64,000 nucleotides of DNA from Pictodentalium vernedei (GCA_031216915.1 CM062292.1:202761262-202825261), one strand, 5' to 3'. Numbered from the stretch's first letter, positions 35,913 to 47,254 are shown. Translations and numbers: made by a program. The notes: a model not told the origin generated them from the letters alone.

Positions 35913-36870
35913 GGGCCTATATAAGTAATGAAATTTTGTTTATTTTGAAAATTCACACCTCTGATATTCCTTCAGTTCAAATTAAATGTACACAAAATGT
36001 ACATCAAAATGAAGGTTGGGATGTATAGAACACGAAACACATGTGTAATCAACTCATAGAGTCGACTGCAGGCACCACTGGTTCCTGGAAGTCTGCTGCC
36101 GTATTCGCACCAGAACTGATAATAAAATAATATTTCATCAGAACAACTTGTGGCCAAATGTTCTTCATATATCCAAGAACAAAGCTAGGCATTCAAAGCA
36201 CTTTCGAATACAGCAATAGGACTGCATTTTGGAAAAGGACAACACTGTCTGCGTTTTTTATTGAAGATGGTTTCCATGCTCGACAGACATGTGCAAATCA
36301 CTCGTTACCACGAATTTCAATCGAAAAACAAAATCGTAATTCTAAGAAATTTCAACAGGTATCATGATACCTTGCATTGAATATGGCAACTGTGCAATCT
36401 CTATCTAATAACAGTATACTGTATGAAGGCGATCTTTTTCATTATTTGATTTTAGACGGCGTTGTTTGTACATGCTTTTTCTGTCCGATGACGTCGACAG
36501 GAAATCGAAAGTATACTCATACGTAAACAAAAGCAAAGCTTTGGAATTTTCTCCAATGCAGCTCTGTCGCCGTGTTTTGAAGAATTTTTATCCCCTAGCT
36601 TTGTTCTTGGATATGTAAAGCACATTTGGCCACAAGTTGTTTTCGCGAACTATTATTAAATTATCAGTTCTGGTGCGAACACGGCAGCAGACTTCCAGGA
36701 ACCAGTGGTGCCTGCAGTCGACTCTATGAGTTGATTACATATGTGTTTCGTGTTCTATTCATCCCAACCTTCATTTTGATGTACACTTTGTGTATATTTA
36801 ATTTGTATTGAAGGAAAATCAGAGGTGAGAATTTTCAAAATAAACAAAATTTCATTACTTATATAGGCCC
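35913..36870. mobile_element. TTAA element with long terminal inverted repeats, copy 2
   Basis: TTAA at 35909-35912 and 36871-36874; ends GGGCCTATATAAGTAATG and CTTATATAGGCCC. It matches 33173-34093 in inverted orientation. It lies 1.5 kb upstream of exon 8 in gene order, copy 1 just downstream. Confidence 0.88.
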
Positions 36871-36955
36871 TTAATTGAATTACAATGTACACAAACGAAC
36901 ACTCAGAAATATTTTCTCGCAGTTCGTGGAATAGCGAGAAAATATTGTCTCGCCG

Positions 36956-37320
36956 GTGCGTGAGTGGTTAAGGCGTCGGCGTATTTTTTTGAATACGCAC
37001 GAGTTTCCCTGTTCACTCCAATTGGTGAACTGCGCACGGAGCGATGTACTGTTTTATTGGGTGACTGGTTTATTAATCATTTCTAGACAGTCCCACTCGA
37101 GAAGCTGAAGTCTAGTTTTATCTTCGTTAAAACATGTTGATTTGCAAGCATCAGTGCAGGTCCGAACACTGCCTCGTGGTGGCCTCGCACTCGACGTCGG
37201 ACGCAGGTTTCGATGGGTTTTCTCCCTCGGGGTTTTCTCCTTGGTTTTTCCTGTTCGGCCAGGTTACTGCAAGCGAGGTGTCTGATAGTATTCTGTACTA
37301 TTCTTACAATTCATCATAAT
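36956..37320 (+). mobile_element. SINE with Leu/Ser-type tRNA head
   Basis: CCGGTGCGTGAGTGGTTAAG then GCGTCGGCG has an A box with the TGGTTAAGGCG typical of Leu/Ser tRNAs. Downstream lie CTCGTGGTGGCCTCGCAC and a doubled GGGTTTTCTCC phrase, a common SINE body motif in invertebrates. No clear B box or target duplication, so the copy is old. Confidence 0.55.
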
Positions 37321-37324
37321 TTAT

Positions 37325-38688
37325 TGTTCTCTTCGTCCTATTATCAATTTATTAAAGCTTCTACGCAGTCTGTCTAGTGGCACATATTTTTTGCTGTTAT
37401 TTTTATTTACCCTGTAGCTAAGGTTAGACTAAAGAATTTCGAATACCAATCGGAAGTAATTCATATTAGTCTCCACAGCGTATCAGGTGGAGATAACCTA
37501 TTTATAGATAGAGCCTATATAGCATGTGCCTTTCGAACACAAGAGGAAGGCGTGCATTCGTTATCCATTCAACGGCTGAATTTTCACAGGTAACAGTTAG
37601 AAAATTACTCAGGGGATGGGGGCTGCGAACAGTTTTGGATCTTTGGAAACGGGGTGGGGAAAATTGGGTGTTGGAAATTCAGAGGAGCCCCACCCCCACC
37701 CCCCAACCAAGACCATCTACCCACGTCCCTGTTTGGGGTACGCTATTTGTTTAGAGTTACAGTGCAGCAAACTTCGTAATATTTCGAAATGGTCCATGCT
37801 GACAGGGGCGCCGAGAGGAAGATTGTGCCCCGGGTCAGTTTGTACGAGGGTGGGGGACGTCATCTGATCATCAAAGCGGCGTGGTGGGTGCGAGCCTGAG
37901 AAAGGGGGATGTCAAATTTTTTTCTTGAGTTGTCAAATGGTGTCTTTGATTTCCCGTCGCGAATTACTCGATTGGAAAATAAATTTATGGTTTTTCATAT
38001 GTTTTGCCAATATGCGTATTACACTGGTATGCATTCAAACTGTTTTAGCGACGCATCCTTGTCTGAGAAGCACAGGGCCCCAACAACGCCAGACCCCGGG
38101 GTTACTACACCGCGTCATCTGCCTTCTTGACCACCCTGCATCCCAAACACACGTGGTTTTATTTGCTCAAAATCACGTGACGCACTGTCAGTATGTTGTA
38201 CACTTCAGCCCTCGCGATGATTCACTCGTGTTGTTTTGAGGCCACCACCATCTAAACGTCGATTGTCAAGCACGTGTTTTCAACTTTAAACAAAAAATGG
38301 CAGATCCTTCAATCTGAATGTATTCTAATTTTTCCCACATGCCAGTGGAACGCTGTTTGTTTTTCTATCTTACTGCATTTTCACAAGTTAGCAAATGAAC
38401 CCATTCGATTCCTAATCTTGATAAACATTTTTAACCTATCAGTACTCGATTTACACTGTCGGATGGCCAATGGACAAATATACTTCGAAGGACTTCGCCA
38501 TTAACTCTTCACGTGGCTAAATTAAATCTGTCCAGTGCTGCACCCACAGACACCACTGAAATTTCGGTAATATCTTGATTAAAAATATCTTGCTCCTGAT
38601 ATGGCACATTAATAATGTGCTCAAAGCTATCTGTCGTGGAACTTTTTTTCTGACTACTGAACTTTGACCTAACAGAAGATGAGGACAT
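37325..38688. other. No gene supported (intron 7)
   Basis: Plus-strand frames of 73-104 codons lack motifs. Composition is mixed with purine runs. Confidence 0.4.
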
Positions 38689-38689
38689 T

Positions 38690-39715
38690 TTTTTAGCTTA
38701 ACCTGACAAAGTCAAGAAAGCTAATATGCCATCACGTGTGCGAAAGTCTGTGAGTTTGTTCACATTTTCCTTTAACACACGTAGTTCTTGTCCGATCATC
38801 ACGAAATGCCATATGCAGGTTTGAGGTGTCTTGATGAGAACGTCCCATTTTGGTCGCGATCGGTCAACCGGGATGGCTGTCCGAGCCCAAAACCCGAAAA
38901 CCTTTAGCACAGTCAACAGGTCGTATTTGTGAAGGGATTTCATTGTAACCTGGGACGATGACTCGGTATAATGTCTAGATGAGAACGTCCCGTTCAGTCG
39001 CGATCGGTTGACAAAGGATGGCGACGGGTGCCCGAAGCCCGAAAACCTTTAGCACAGTCAACAGGTCGTATTTATGAAGGGATTGCATTGTAACTTGGTA
39101 CGATGACTCCGTTTTATGTCTAAATGAGAACATCCCCATTTGGACGCAATATGTCAATCTTGGTGGCTACCCGAGTCCGAAACCCGAAAACCTTTAGCAC
39201 AGTGTATAGGTCGTATTTATGGAGGGATGTCATTGTAACTTGGTAGGATGACTCAATATAATGTCTAGACGAGAACATCCTATTTTGACCGTGATCGCTC
39301 AACCGTAATGGCCGCACAGGCCTGTGACCTAGATTTGTTTAGCACAGGCTACAGTTCATATTTATGAAGTGATTTCATTGTAACTTGGAAGGATAACCCG
39401 ATATGATGTCTTGATGAGACTTTCCTATTTTGGTCACGATCAGTCAGCCGTTACCGCCACCTGGTCACGCGGCCTGGATTCATTTAGTACTGTCTACAGG
39501 TTCATTTTATAAAGGGATTTAATTGTAACTGGGTAGGATAACTTGGTATGATATCCAGATGAGACTGTCCTATTTTGGTCAGGATCGGTCAACCGTGACT
39601 GCCGAGCTGTCTTGTGGCCAAGATTCCTTTAGCAAAGTCTACGAGTTATATTTATGAAGGGATTTCATTGTAACTTGATAGGATGACTCGTTTTGGAATA
39701 ATTTCACTGTAACTT
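38690..39715 (+). repeat. Tandem array 2b, unit about 145 bp
   Basis: Cap TTAGCTTAACCTGACAAAGT / CAAGAAAGCTAA, leader with GTGCGAAAGTCTGTGAGT, then six to seven units of the same kind as 16833-19605. Later units diverge (GTCACGCGGCCTGGATTC and similar replace the GCCCGAGCCCG block). It lies in intron 7. Confidence 0.88.
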
Positions 39716-40005
39716 GGTAACTTTGGTTGACATACTTTGAGGGCCACATTAACCCACCCCTCAATTTGGTTGACATACATTAACTGTGAGGGCCACATTA
39801 ACCCACCCCTCAGTTCTTTAGTACAGTCTACACCTCAAATTATTTTTATTGAAAACACAGCATACAGGGAACAGAAATTATCATATTCTCAATTATCGCA
39901 ATTCTTGTCGTATTTCATAATCCTTTTATGAACATTGAACAGTATCCTTTTCATCAAACACAACACACAGTCACGCCAAGCTACAGTGTCATTGACACTT
40001 TCATT
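39716..40005 (+). repeat. Unique 3' tail of array 2b
   Basis: Matches 19606-19865. A local duplication repeats TTAACTGTGAGGGCCACA. It ends at CTACAGTGTCATTGACACTT, like the other copy. Confidence 0.75.
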
Positions 40006-40199
40006 CCAACACGTGTATTGATAGTGTGAGGGCATTTTAATCTGAGACAATGCAAGAATGCTCACAGAACTCCACTCTCAAGGACTTGACCAATCGTTAT
40101 ACCACTGCAGGGATTTGTAACTTTTGAGAGTTTTTGTTAACGCATTACCGTAGCGTACAGCTCTATTGTACGACACCATTCCAACGTAATTGTGTTGAA

Positions 40200-40380
40200 T
40201 AACTCCAAATTTACATTCTTTTTGAACCCAAAGCATAACCGTTGACTCCTTACCGAAACGAGCTAGTTCTAGAGAGGGGGTCATAAGTTCTCTTTTGGAG
40301 GTAAGAAATTTGAGAATAAAACTTAAATGACGATATCTGAATAACGCTGGTATAGGGTCGTTACGTTGGGTAAAGCATTA
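40200..40380 (+). mobile_element. Decayed piggyBac-like MITE
   Basis: GAAACGAGCTAGTTCTAGAG, GGGGTCATAAGTTC and GTCGTTACGTTGGGTAAAGC keep the right half of family A. The left half is not recognisable. Confidence 0.6.
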
Positions 40381-40433
40381 ATTTAGCCACATCCATGTTG
40401 CTTTAAAAACATGCAACTCTTCTACTACTGCAC

Positions 40434-40438
<5 letters not shown>

Positions 40439-40498
<60 letters not shown>
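40439..40498. repeat. (GA)n microsatellite
   Basis: About 30 uninterrupted AG dinucleotides. Confidence 0.98.
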
Positions 40499-40500
<2 letters not shown>

Positions 40501-40520
40501 TGGGGCTGCTATGTCATTAA

Positions 40521-40762
40521 CTGGTTGAGGGCTACTTTATTTTTGGTGATTTGAATATGTTCATCAAGATTTGTTTTATTACAAATTATTGGAGAGTGCC
40601 CGCATGCACTCTCCATTAATTTGTAATAAAACAAATTTATAGAAACAAAACATTATTTCTGTTTGACTGAATATGGAACATGAGCAAGGACAAAGTTGGG
40701 TTTTGCTCGGGTACCCTCATTTTTTTGGAGAGCCCTGATAGTGGCTTCTAGCACTCAACCAG
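40521..40762. mobile_element. TTAA MITE with CTGGTTGAGGGC ends
   Basis: TTAA at 40517-40520 and 40763-40766; ends CTGGTTGAGGGCTA and TAGCACTCAACCAG. Central hairpin TTACAAATTATTGGAGAGTG / CACTCTCCATTAATTTGTAA. Inverted relative to the copy at 30271-30507. Confidence 0.88.
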
Positions 40763-40938
40763 TTAATCACGATATTTCCTCTTGCCGCGGTTTATTTCGA
40801 GAGGCTGTAACTTATGGCGGATAACTGCTGCGAGCACAACTAGCTCGTCCCACTGGCGATTTATTAACTATTGTTTGGAAGGAGGCAATCCTTACAGCCT
40901 TAAATCAAGTTGAAAATATGGGTGTGGTTTTCCTTTAA

Positions 40939-41177
40939 CCCTTTTACTGTCACGCCCTCTTTAGCCATATGTGGGGCCTCTATGTACGCCTGTATGCGAG
41001 GAAGTTTAATCAGATTTATTACATACTTGAAACTCAATCACATGATTAATTGTTAGAAAGGGCTCACTGATCCCTTTTCAACAATTAATCGGATGATAGA
41101 TTTGATCTGCGCACACCAGAACGTGCAAAGAATCATCATAAAATAGGTGACAAAAGTCACTTTTGACAGCGTAAGAG
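40939..41177. mobile_element. TTAA MITE, CCCTTTTACTGTCACG family
   Basis: TTAA at 40935-40938 and 41178-41181; ends CCCTTTTACTGTCACGCC and TTTTGACAGCGTAAGAG. An inner inverted repeat pairs CACATGATTAATTGTTAGAA with its near complement. It is another piggyBac-like family, only 155 bp from exon 7. Confidence 0.75.
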
Positions 41178-41332
41178 TTAAATAACAATTAGTTTGCTGA
41201 AAATGTTAAACAGTATATTAACGCTTCGCGAACCGAATACTTAGCTGTGGGTGATTATTTTTAGTATGTGGTTACAATGCCCGAGAGGTAATTCGATACT
41301 GTAACGTTGAGGATTTGTATACATACACTTAC

Positions 41333-41410
41333 CCTGCCAATTAACTTATCTAATTCTTGTGATGATGTGTTCAATCCATATGTTGCAAGAAGCAATTCGA
41401 TGGTGTCATA
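41333..41410 (-). CDS. Host gene exon 7 (stalk)
   Basis: Acceptor TTCATTTCAG before TATGACACC, donor GGCAGG|GTAAGTG. The 26 codons (about residues 245-270), YDTIELLLATYGLN and SSQELDKLIGR, have a sequon NTS and spaced leucines. Both borders are phase 0, fitting exons 6 and 8. Confidence 0.75.
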
Positions 41411-41414
41411 CTGA

Positions 41415-41900
41415 AATGAAAAGGAAAAACATAACGGGAACCTGTACCATGTATATTTGTGATCACAAGAGCACTAATTCGGGAAATGGGAATGCTTTTT
41501 ACGGGACCAAACTTCACTTGAGCTTGGCGGCTAGGTTGAAAAGTCTGACAGTTATTAGCATGTAAGTCGATGGTTAAACTTGATAATCTAGCTTCCTCCA
41601 CCAATAGAACTCTTCGACACGAGGTTACCCTGGCTGGTAAATGTGTTACTGACTGAATAGAGCCTGCATCCGATTTTGTATCAGCTAGAGGTAACAAACA
41701 AACATTTGTAATATATTTTTTTACTGCTACGGCGGTGTACGATGACAGACAGGAGCTTTGAGAAGATGGTCGATTTTGTTGGGCGTGTGAATCCGATTTG
41801 TTCAGACTGTGATGGCTCAAGTCCTGGCATGCCTTGATGATGTAGTTGAGATATTTTCTTTGGGGATTATCTGAGTTAAAAAAGACTCAGATTTCTTGGA
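41415..41900. other. Intron 6 sequence, no further exon supported
   Basis: A 149-codon minus frame (41371-41820) overlaps exon 7 in another frame. It has no motif and is probably chance. Confidence 0.4.
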
Positions 41901-41904
41901 AACA

Positions 41905-42366
41905 CTGGGATTATTATGATCCCCGATGAGTCTGGAGGTGGGATGGGGAAATCTCACCCGAGGGGCAAGGTATCTGAACCAGACCCGAGGCTTGCCGAGG
42001 GTCTGATTCAAATATCTTGCCCCGAGGGTGAGATTTCCCCATTCCCACCCTCAAACTCATCGAGGATGATTTTTCTCCCCCCACCATGCAGCGATTACTT
42101 TGGCCAGAGGTAGTAATCGGGTGTCACGTGCTGATTCAATCAACTCACTTTGTATTCGTTGTTTTGAGAAACTGATGACACCATCGGAAAGAGCATGCAC
42201 AAGTACCACGAAATCGATTAGAAACGGCAGCTTGAGGGTTGAAGAGTTTTAGAGCATCAAAGTTTGATCACACTTCATTCCGATGACGTCAATATGAATT
42301 AGTTGGTAGCAAGAAACTGATACGATATGCATAACGTCATAATAACGTTATAAATGTATAACGTCA
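41905..42366 (+). repeat. 471-bp tandem segment, copy 1
   Basis: Begins with a large palindrome (GGGATGGGGAAATCTCACCC to its complement, centre CAGACCCGAGGCTTGCCGAG) and continues with ATTCGTTGTTTTGAGAAACT and CGATATGCATAACGTCATAA. Repeated at 42378-42848. Confidence 0.8.
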
Positions 42367-42377
42367 CGTGGGTGGGG

Positions 42378-42848
42378 TGGGATTATTATAATCCCTGATG
42401 GGTACGGGTGTGGGATGGGAAAATCTCACCGAGGGCAAGATATTTGGGCCAGACACGAGTCTTGCCGAGTGTCTGGACCAAATATCTTGTCCTTAGGGTG
42501 AGATTTTCCCATCTCACACCCTTACCGATCAGGGATTATTTTTCTCCCCCCATCATACAGCGGTTACGTTAGCCAGAGGTAATCGGCGGTCACGTGCTGA
42601 TATAATCAACTCATTTGGTATTCGTTGTTTTGAAAAACTATGGACACCATCGGAAAGAGCATGCAAAAGTTATGTATATACCAAAGGTATATACCACGAA
42701 ATCAATTAGGAACGGTGGCATCTTGGGGTTTGAAGAGTTTTAGAGCATCAAACTTTGATCACACGGCATTCTAATGACGTCAAAATGAATTAGTTGGTAG
42801 CAAGAAACTGATACGATATGCATAACGTCATAATAACGCTATAAATGT
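42378..42848 (+). repeat. 471-bp tandem segment, copy 2
   Basis: Same order as copy 1, with a small insertion TATGTATATACCAAAGGTAT. The join GTCACGTGGGTGGG recurs near 44052-44070, hinting at a third partial copy separated by other elements. Confidence 0.8.
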
Positions 42849-42849
42849 T

Positions 42850-43496
42850 TATTACATTCCTCAGTTCGTTTTGCATTGAATTTAATATTGATTAAAAAGT
42901 GGTAATGTCACGAGTGAATTATGTCATTTCAATAGTAACTTTGGAACGACTGGCGTATATAAGCCACGTCCCCACATCAGTTAATTAAAATGAATTTTCC
43001 TTCTGAATATTTTTAAAAATCCTTTCTTTCTTCTATGAACAGGTTCGTTTGCACAGTTGACAAAATCCAAATAGAAATGTTTTATCTTATGGCTGAATGC
43101 CATTCCCCAAATGCGACTGGAACGCCACATAAAATAGTAAAATATCGAACGAAAGTCACAAAAATAAAACTGGGCCATTTCCAATCGAAGATTTGACACA
43201 GAAAGTGGTGTATTCATACGCGCTAATTTCAGAAGTATTTCAGAGTTGCATTTGCGAATATTTTGTGTTGAATTATTTTTAATGAAAGACATTTTGGTCT
43301 AAAATGTCATTTACTAAGGAGAGTGACCCATTCTTACGGCAAGTTACGGTATATAATTCGCCTCGAGACAGGACTATTTCGTATTTCCTTCCTGCTAATT
43401 TTAGAAATGTTTCCGTGTTTACACTAAATTGGATTATATCTGACAATAGTTTGGGTTGAATTATTATAGTAAAAGACCTCTTTATTCCAAATGTCA
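42850..43496. other. Intron 6 sequence with a diverged local repeat
   Basis: Segments near 43140-43290 and 43360-43500 resemble each other (TTTCAGAAGTATTTCAGAGT against TTTTAGAAATGTTTCCGTGT; TTGTGTTGAATTATTTTTAA against TTGGGTTGAATTATTATAGT). Not coding. Confidence 0.4.
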
Positions 43497-43497
43497 T

Positions 43498-44050
43498 GTA
43501 ATAAACAGAGTAATCAATTTGTTTTGAGCGTTACGGTAAATAATTCATCGAGAGACGGGACGTGAGTAAATCACGAGGGCGTAGCCCGAGTGATTTACGA
43601 AACAGTCCCGTCTCGAGATGAATTATTTACCGTAACGCTCAAAACAAATTGATTGATTGATTGATTTATTTATTTATTTATGTATGTTTAAGGTCACATA
43701 TTTATGCACAATGGCTAATCATGACCGTGGCAGTTTTACGGGTGGAGGAAGCCGGAGTAACCGAAGAGAACCACCGAGCAACGACGAGCAGCTGCCAGCT
43801 CCCCAACATCGTAACTCCGCACTGCAGCACAGGCAGGGTTAGATTGGTCGAAGACATGCGTACCATCGACGTGCAGTACGCCTTAGTATACGGCGTCATC
43901 GTGCCCCCGCATGGGCAATGGGGGGTGAAGTGTCTTGCCCAAGGACACAACGCGGTTGCCGCAGGCGGGATTCGAACCGAGGACCTCTCGGCTTGCAGCC
44001 TGCACCTCTACCTACTGAGCCACCGCGCCCCAACAAATTGATTACTCTGT
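43498..44050. mobile_element. Hairpin MITE (AACAGAGTAATC ends) split by a SINE
   Basis: Left arm AACAGAGTAATCAATTTGTT through TTACGGTAAATAATTCATC, centre GTGAGTAAATCACGAGGGCG, and the complementary right arm, whose last bases (GATTACTCTGT) lie beyond the SINE. Related to 2867-3035. Confidence 0.8.
43655..44031 (-). mobile_element. tRNA-derived SINE in the arm of a hairpin MITE
   Basis: Minus-strand head GGGGCGCGGTGGCTCAGTAG, B box GGTTCGAATCCC, linker GTGTCCTTGGGCAAGACACT, tail in ATAAATAAATAAATCAATCA. Target duplication AACAAATTGATT at 43643-43654 and 44032-44043. Same subfamily as 13027-13414. Confidence 0.92.
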
Positions 44051-44460
44051 ATATAACGTTACGTGGGTGGGATGGGATACATCTGCCTCTCCCTGCTATC
44101 TCACCCTGGACAGACGTATGTTACACATGCAATGGGGGGAGAAACATCTGTCTCTCCCTGCTATCTCACCCGGGACACACGTATGTTACACATGCACTGG
44201 GGGGGGGGGGGGGAGAAAAATAAAATATACATGTAGTAGTCGTGACGTAACTTCTTATTCCGTTAATACATACCGTACCCCCACCCGCTCCCCAGTCCGA
44301 ATTGGGTACCACAGCCGCCCATTTGCAAATAAGATCGACTGAGCATGTGCCATGAGTCCAATCGATATCTAAGCCTCCAACTCAGACGAAAATATCGCAG
44401 CAGGAAAAATTATTGGGACGGGCTCCCCCCTCCCCTCCCCCGATGACGAAAGTAAACTAA
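44051..44460 (+). repeat. ACATCTGYCTCTCCCTGCTA repeat and G-run
   Basis: CATCTGCCTCTCCCTGCTAT then CTCACC and ACACGTATGTTACACATGCA-type sequence occurs twice (about 44078-44135 and 44146-44200), followed by a run of about 15 G. Confidence 0.6.
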
Positions 44461-44477
44461 AGACATTCGTTTGTTAC

Positions 44478-44551
44478 CTTTTTCTGTAAATCTATGAGTT
44501 GCTGTTTTAGATCAGCAGTTGCTGCTTCGCTTTCCTTTACTTCATCGTTGT
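44478..44551 (-). CDS. Host gene exon 6 (stalk start)
   Basis: Acceptor TATTTTTAG before ACAACGATG, donor AAAAAG|GTAAC. With two bases carried from exon 5 it encodes N-NDEVKESEAATADLKQQL-IDLQKK (about 220-244), acidic then amphipathic helix, directly after the membrane helix. Ends phase 0. Confidence 0.75.
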
Positions 44552-44688
44552 CTAAAAATATAGAATTAAGATTTGAAGGTTAGCATCGTTTAAATGCAGC
44601 ATCAATTATCCCCTTTTGCAGTTTCTTTTTAATGCCGTATGTAGCACGTATATGATTTTGCGGATACGGGAATGTACCTGCACTCAGC

Positions 44689-44820
44689 ACTCTAAAATCA
44701 GTTGGGTTAAAAATCAACCCAAATCAACTGGGTTGGGTGAATATGAACCTAATTGGGTTCATATTCACCCAACCCAGTTGATTTGGGTTGATTTTTTAAT
44801 CCAACTGATTTCAGAAAGTG
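44689..44820. mobile_element. Hairpin MITE, ACTCTAAAATCAGTTGGG ends
   Basis: Nearly perfect inverted repeat: CAGTTGGGTTAAAAATCAAC, CCAAATCAACTGGGTTGG, GTGAATATGAACC and complement. Second copy at 47564-47743. It is 138 bp from exon 6 and lies in intron 5. Confidence 0.88.
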
Positions 44821-44824
44821 TTGA

Positions 44825-45124
44825 TTGCGACTATAACTAGATGATAATTTACTGTCACCAAACCCTCGCCTCGGACGTCTCCATATATTCGTCGTGTAGG
44901 AAAACGCTTAAAATGACGCCGAATCATCCCTTTGGAGGTACTTTTTCAAAAGCCAATTCATCCTGAATAAAGTACTTGGCAGATGATTTCCGTTTTTTCG
45001 ACAAATGTGTTCCAGAGAAGTAAAATAAAAAAGTCAGAATGAATTCTGATATAATGACCAAAGTCAGAATCAATTCTGCGGTGAAATATGAGTACCTTTC
45101 TTTTTTGACTGTAATATGACCCCC
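44825..45124. other. Intron 5 sequence
   Basis: A short inverted pair around AAAGTCAGAATGAATTCTGA. No gene. Confidence 0.4.
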
Positions 45125-45128
45125 TTAA

Positions 45129-45359
45129 CCCTTTACCCACCGTAGACGATATCAAAATTTATTATTTTAAATAACAATTTTTTCAAAATATTTCAACAAA
45201 ACCATATCATGTGACCCTCGTTGGAACGAGCTCGACGAGCTCGTTCCAACGAGGGGTCACATGATATGGTTTTGTTGAATTTTTTTGAAAAATAATATTT
45301 TTTCAACTGCTGAATTTGCATATTACGCGGGCGGATGCGGTCGATTCGTGGGTAAAGGG
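45129..45359. mobile_element. piggyBac-like MITE, family B
   Basis: TTAA at 45125-45128 and 45360-45363; ends CCCTTTACCCACCGTAGACG and CGTGGGTAAAGGG. The palindrome is CCATATCATGTGACC on each side of GAACGAGCTCGACGAGCTCG. It shares ends and the GGAACGAGCTC core with family A but not the arms. Confidence 0.9.
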
Positions 45360-45363
45360 TTAA

Positions 45364-46138
45364 ACTCGTTATGCATTTGAAGCATTATTTTGGCTTTAGC
45401 CACTAATTTTAACAATATAAAAGAAGTGTTGTGATGATTTCTGCTTTCTCTGTTTTCACTTCGTCAGTTATGCTATTTGCACCTTAACTATCAATTGTGA
45501 CAGAAATGTGAACGGCATGCCATTCTCTTCATGTGTGTATGTAGTGCGCAATCTTCGAGTCCAATTGCCAGGGCTTTAAGGAAAAGCATGCAGGATTAGA
45601 GATTTAATTTATGTTGTATTATTTTGTCGCAACCTGTAGTTCGTTCGCGTAATACACAATGATGTAGCCTAAACGGGGTTTGCGGGTTATTTCCAGGCAG
45701 GGAATTGGAAGACAACTTGTGTGGACGCGATTTATTCGATCTTTGGTTGTATATGCACTGTGGCAGCATTCAAATTTTCCCTGATTTTGCAGGAATGTAG
45801 AGAATTTAAAAAAATATGAGTCTTAGGCTCGAGAGGGTACCGTTTTGGGAAGGCTACTATACTTCTTACCGAACAGATACTCAAATGTAAATGTATTCAT
45901 TGTTCGAAATTTAAACTGATAATTACAAAAGCAAGTTCTTTGTGTCCCTGGCGAACCAACCCCCGACATTTTTATCACCCCCCCCCCCCGCCATTACCCA
46001 CACAAATACGCAGAATAATTCCCAATAGTGGAACTGGTTTTGTTTCGTTGAATAGCTCTCTCTATTGTTTTAATTGTATAACTGTTGTTGTTTTCAGTAA
46101 CGTAGATAAGAGAACACTGTTTTCACTTTGCAGGTGAG
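45364..46138. other. Intron 5 sequence, no gene
   Basis: AT-rich, no repeat recognised apart from a C-run near 45978. Confidence 0.4.
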
Positions 46139-46540
46139 AACTAGGCGCGTAGCCAGGATTCTTTTACAGTGGGTGCCCTAGCCAGTTTGGGGGGGGGGGG
46201 TGGATTCTATTTGAAACGCCGTTGTGTGGGGTTTCGGGGGCCTCCCCTAGTCCTAACTGGGACCCACCGGTCTTTGCCCCCTCCTCCCAAAGGGGCAACG
46301 ACCAGCGGGTCCTAGTTAGCACTAGCTCCCCACCCACCCCCACCCCACCCACCCACCCCCACCCCACCCCCGGGAAAATGTGCTCTTAGATCGAATCTGA
46401 AGCATTTGTAGCTTGTGTATCCCCTATATTGGAAACCATTTTGGGGCACCATGTTATGTGAAAGTTGCATTGGGCCAGTGGGTTTTTTTGGTGGGGGGGG
46501 GGGGGGAGGGGGCAGCAGGCCCTTCCCCGTAGCTACACCA
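46139..46540 (-). repeat. G/C-run dispersed repeat
   Basis: CGCGTAGCCAGGATTCTTTT, GGGTCCTAGTTAG and CACCATGTTATGTGAAAG-type phrases match 31740-32215 in the other direction. Long G and C runs at 46189-46201 and 46490-46510. Confidence 0.55.
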
Positions 46541-47253
46541 CTGGTGAGAAAAATTACTAGTACGTTTAACCAACATTTTTGAAAAGCTGTGGGTTAAAAT
46601 AGGCAGATAAATTTTCACAGTTGCCGCACTGTGTCGGTGCAGATAAAAGTTAATTGTTTGCATCTTAAACTGTCACGTAATGATTTCTCTGTATTACTAA
46701 TTATGAAAATTCCAGTTGCATATTTTCCTTGAAAATAGAAGGGAATTAATTTGCGCAGCAGTTTTATATATAATTACTTCACATGCATACTAAAGATAAT
46801 ATAAAACATTCGAAACATCTGGAATAATTTCACATCGAAAGTATCCGGAAACACGGGGAGGACTCTTCATACATGTTTTCAAAAAATCTTTGCCACTCTC
46901 CACTTCTGAAGGTCTCTTGGGGGTCTCATGGCCATCAATGAACCATACGAACGATAGTATAGTTCACTCTGTAAAGGATTCATGTCTTTTAATTAACCCT
47001 CTGCACACCGATGTCGTAATATCAGAATTTCAACTTGCAAATCTTTCCAATAATGCAATTGGGAATTTCACAAATTCAGTGTTTTTAACAGAGCTCAATG
47101 ACAAGACTGAATTGGGTAAATTCCTAGTTGCAGTATTGGAAAAACCTGCCATTTGGAATTTCCGTATTACGAGCAGTGGCGGTTATAGGTAAGAGCGGGT
47201 GTGTTTTTTGTTCAGTAGTCGTCTTTGGTGCCTAGTTACAGTGAAGCAACTTA
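46541..47253. other. Intron 5 sequence
   Basis: A 100-codon plus frame (46890-47192) shows no motif and opposes the host gene. Nothing else seen. Confidence 0.4.
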
Positions 47254-47254
47254 C

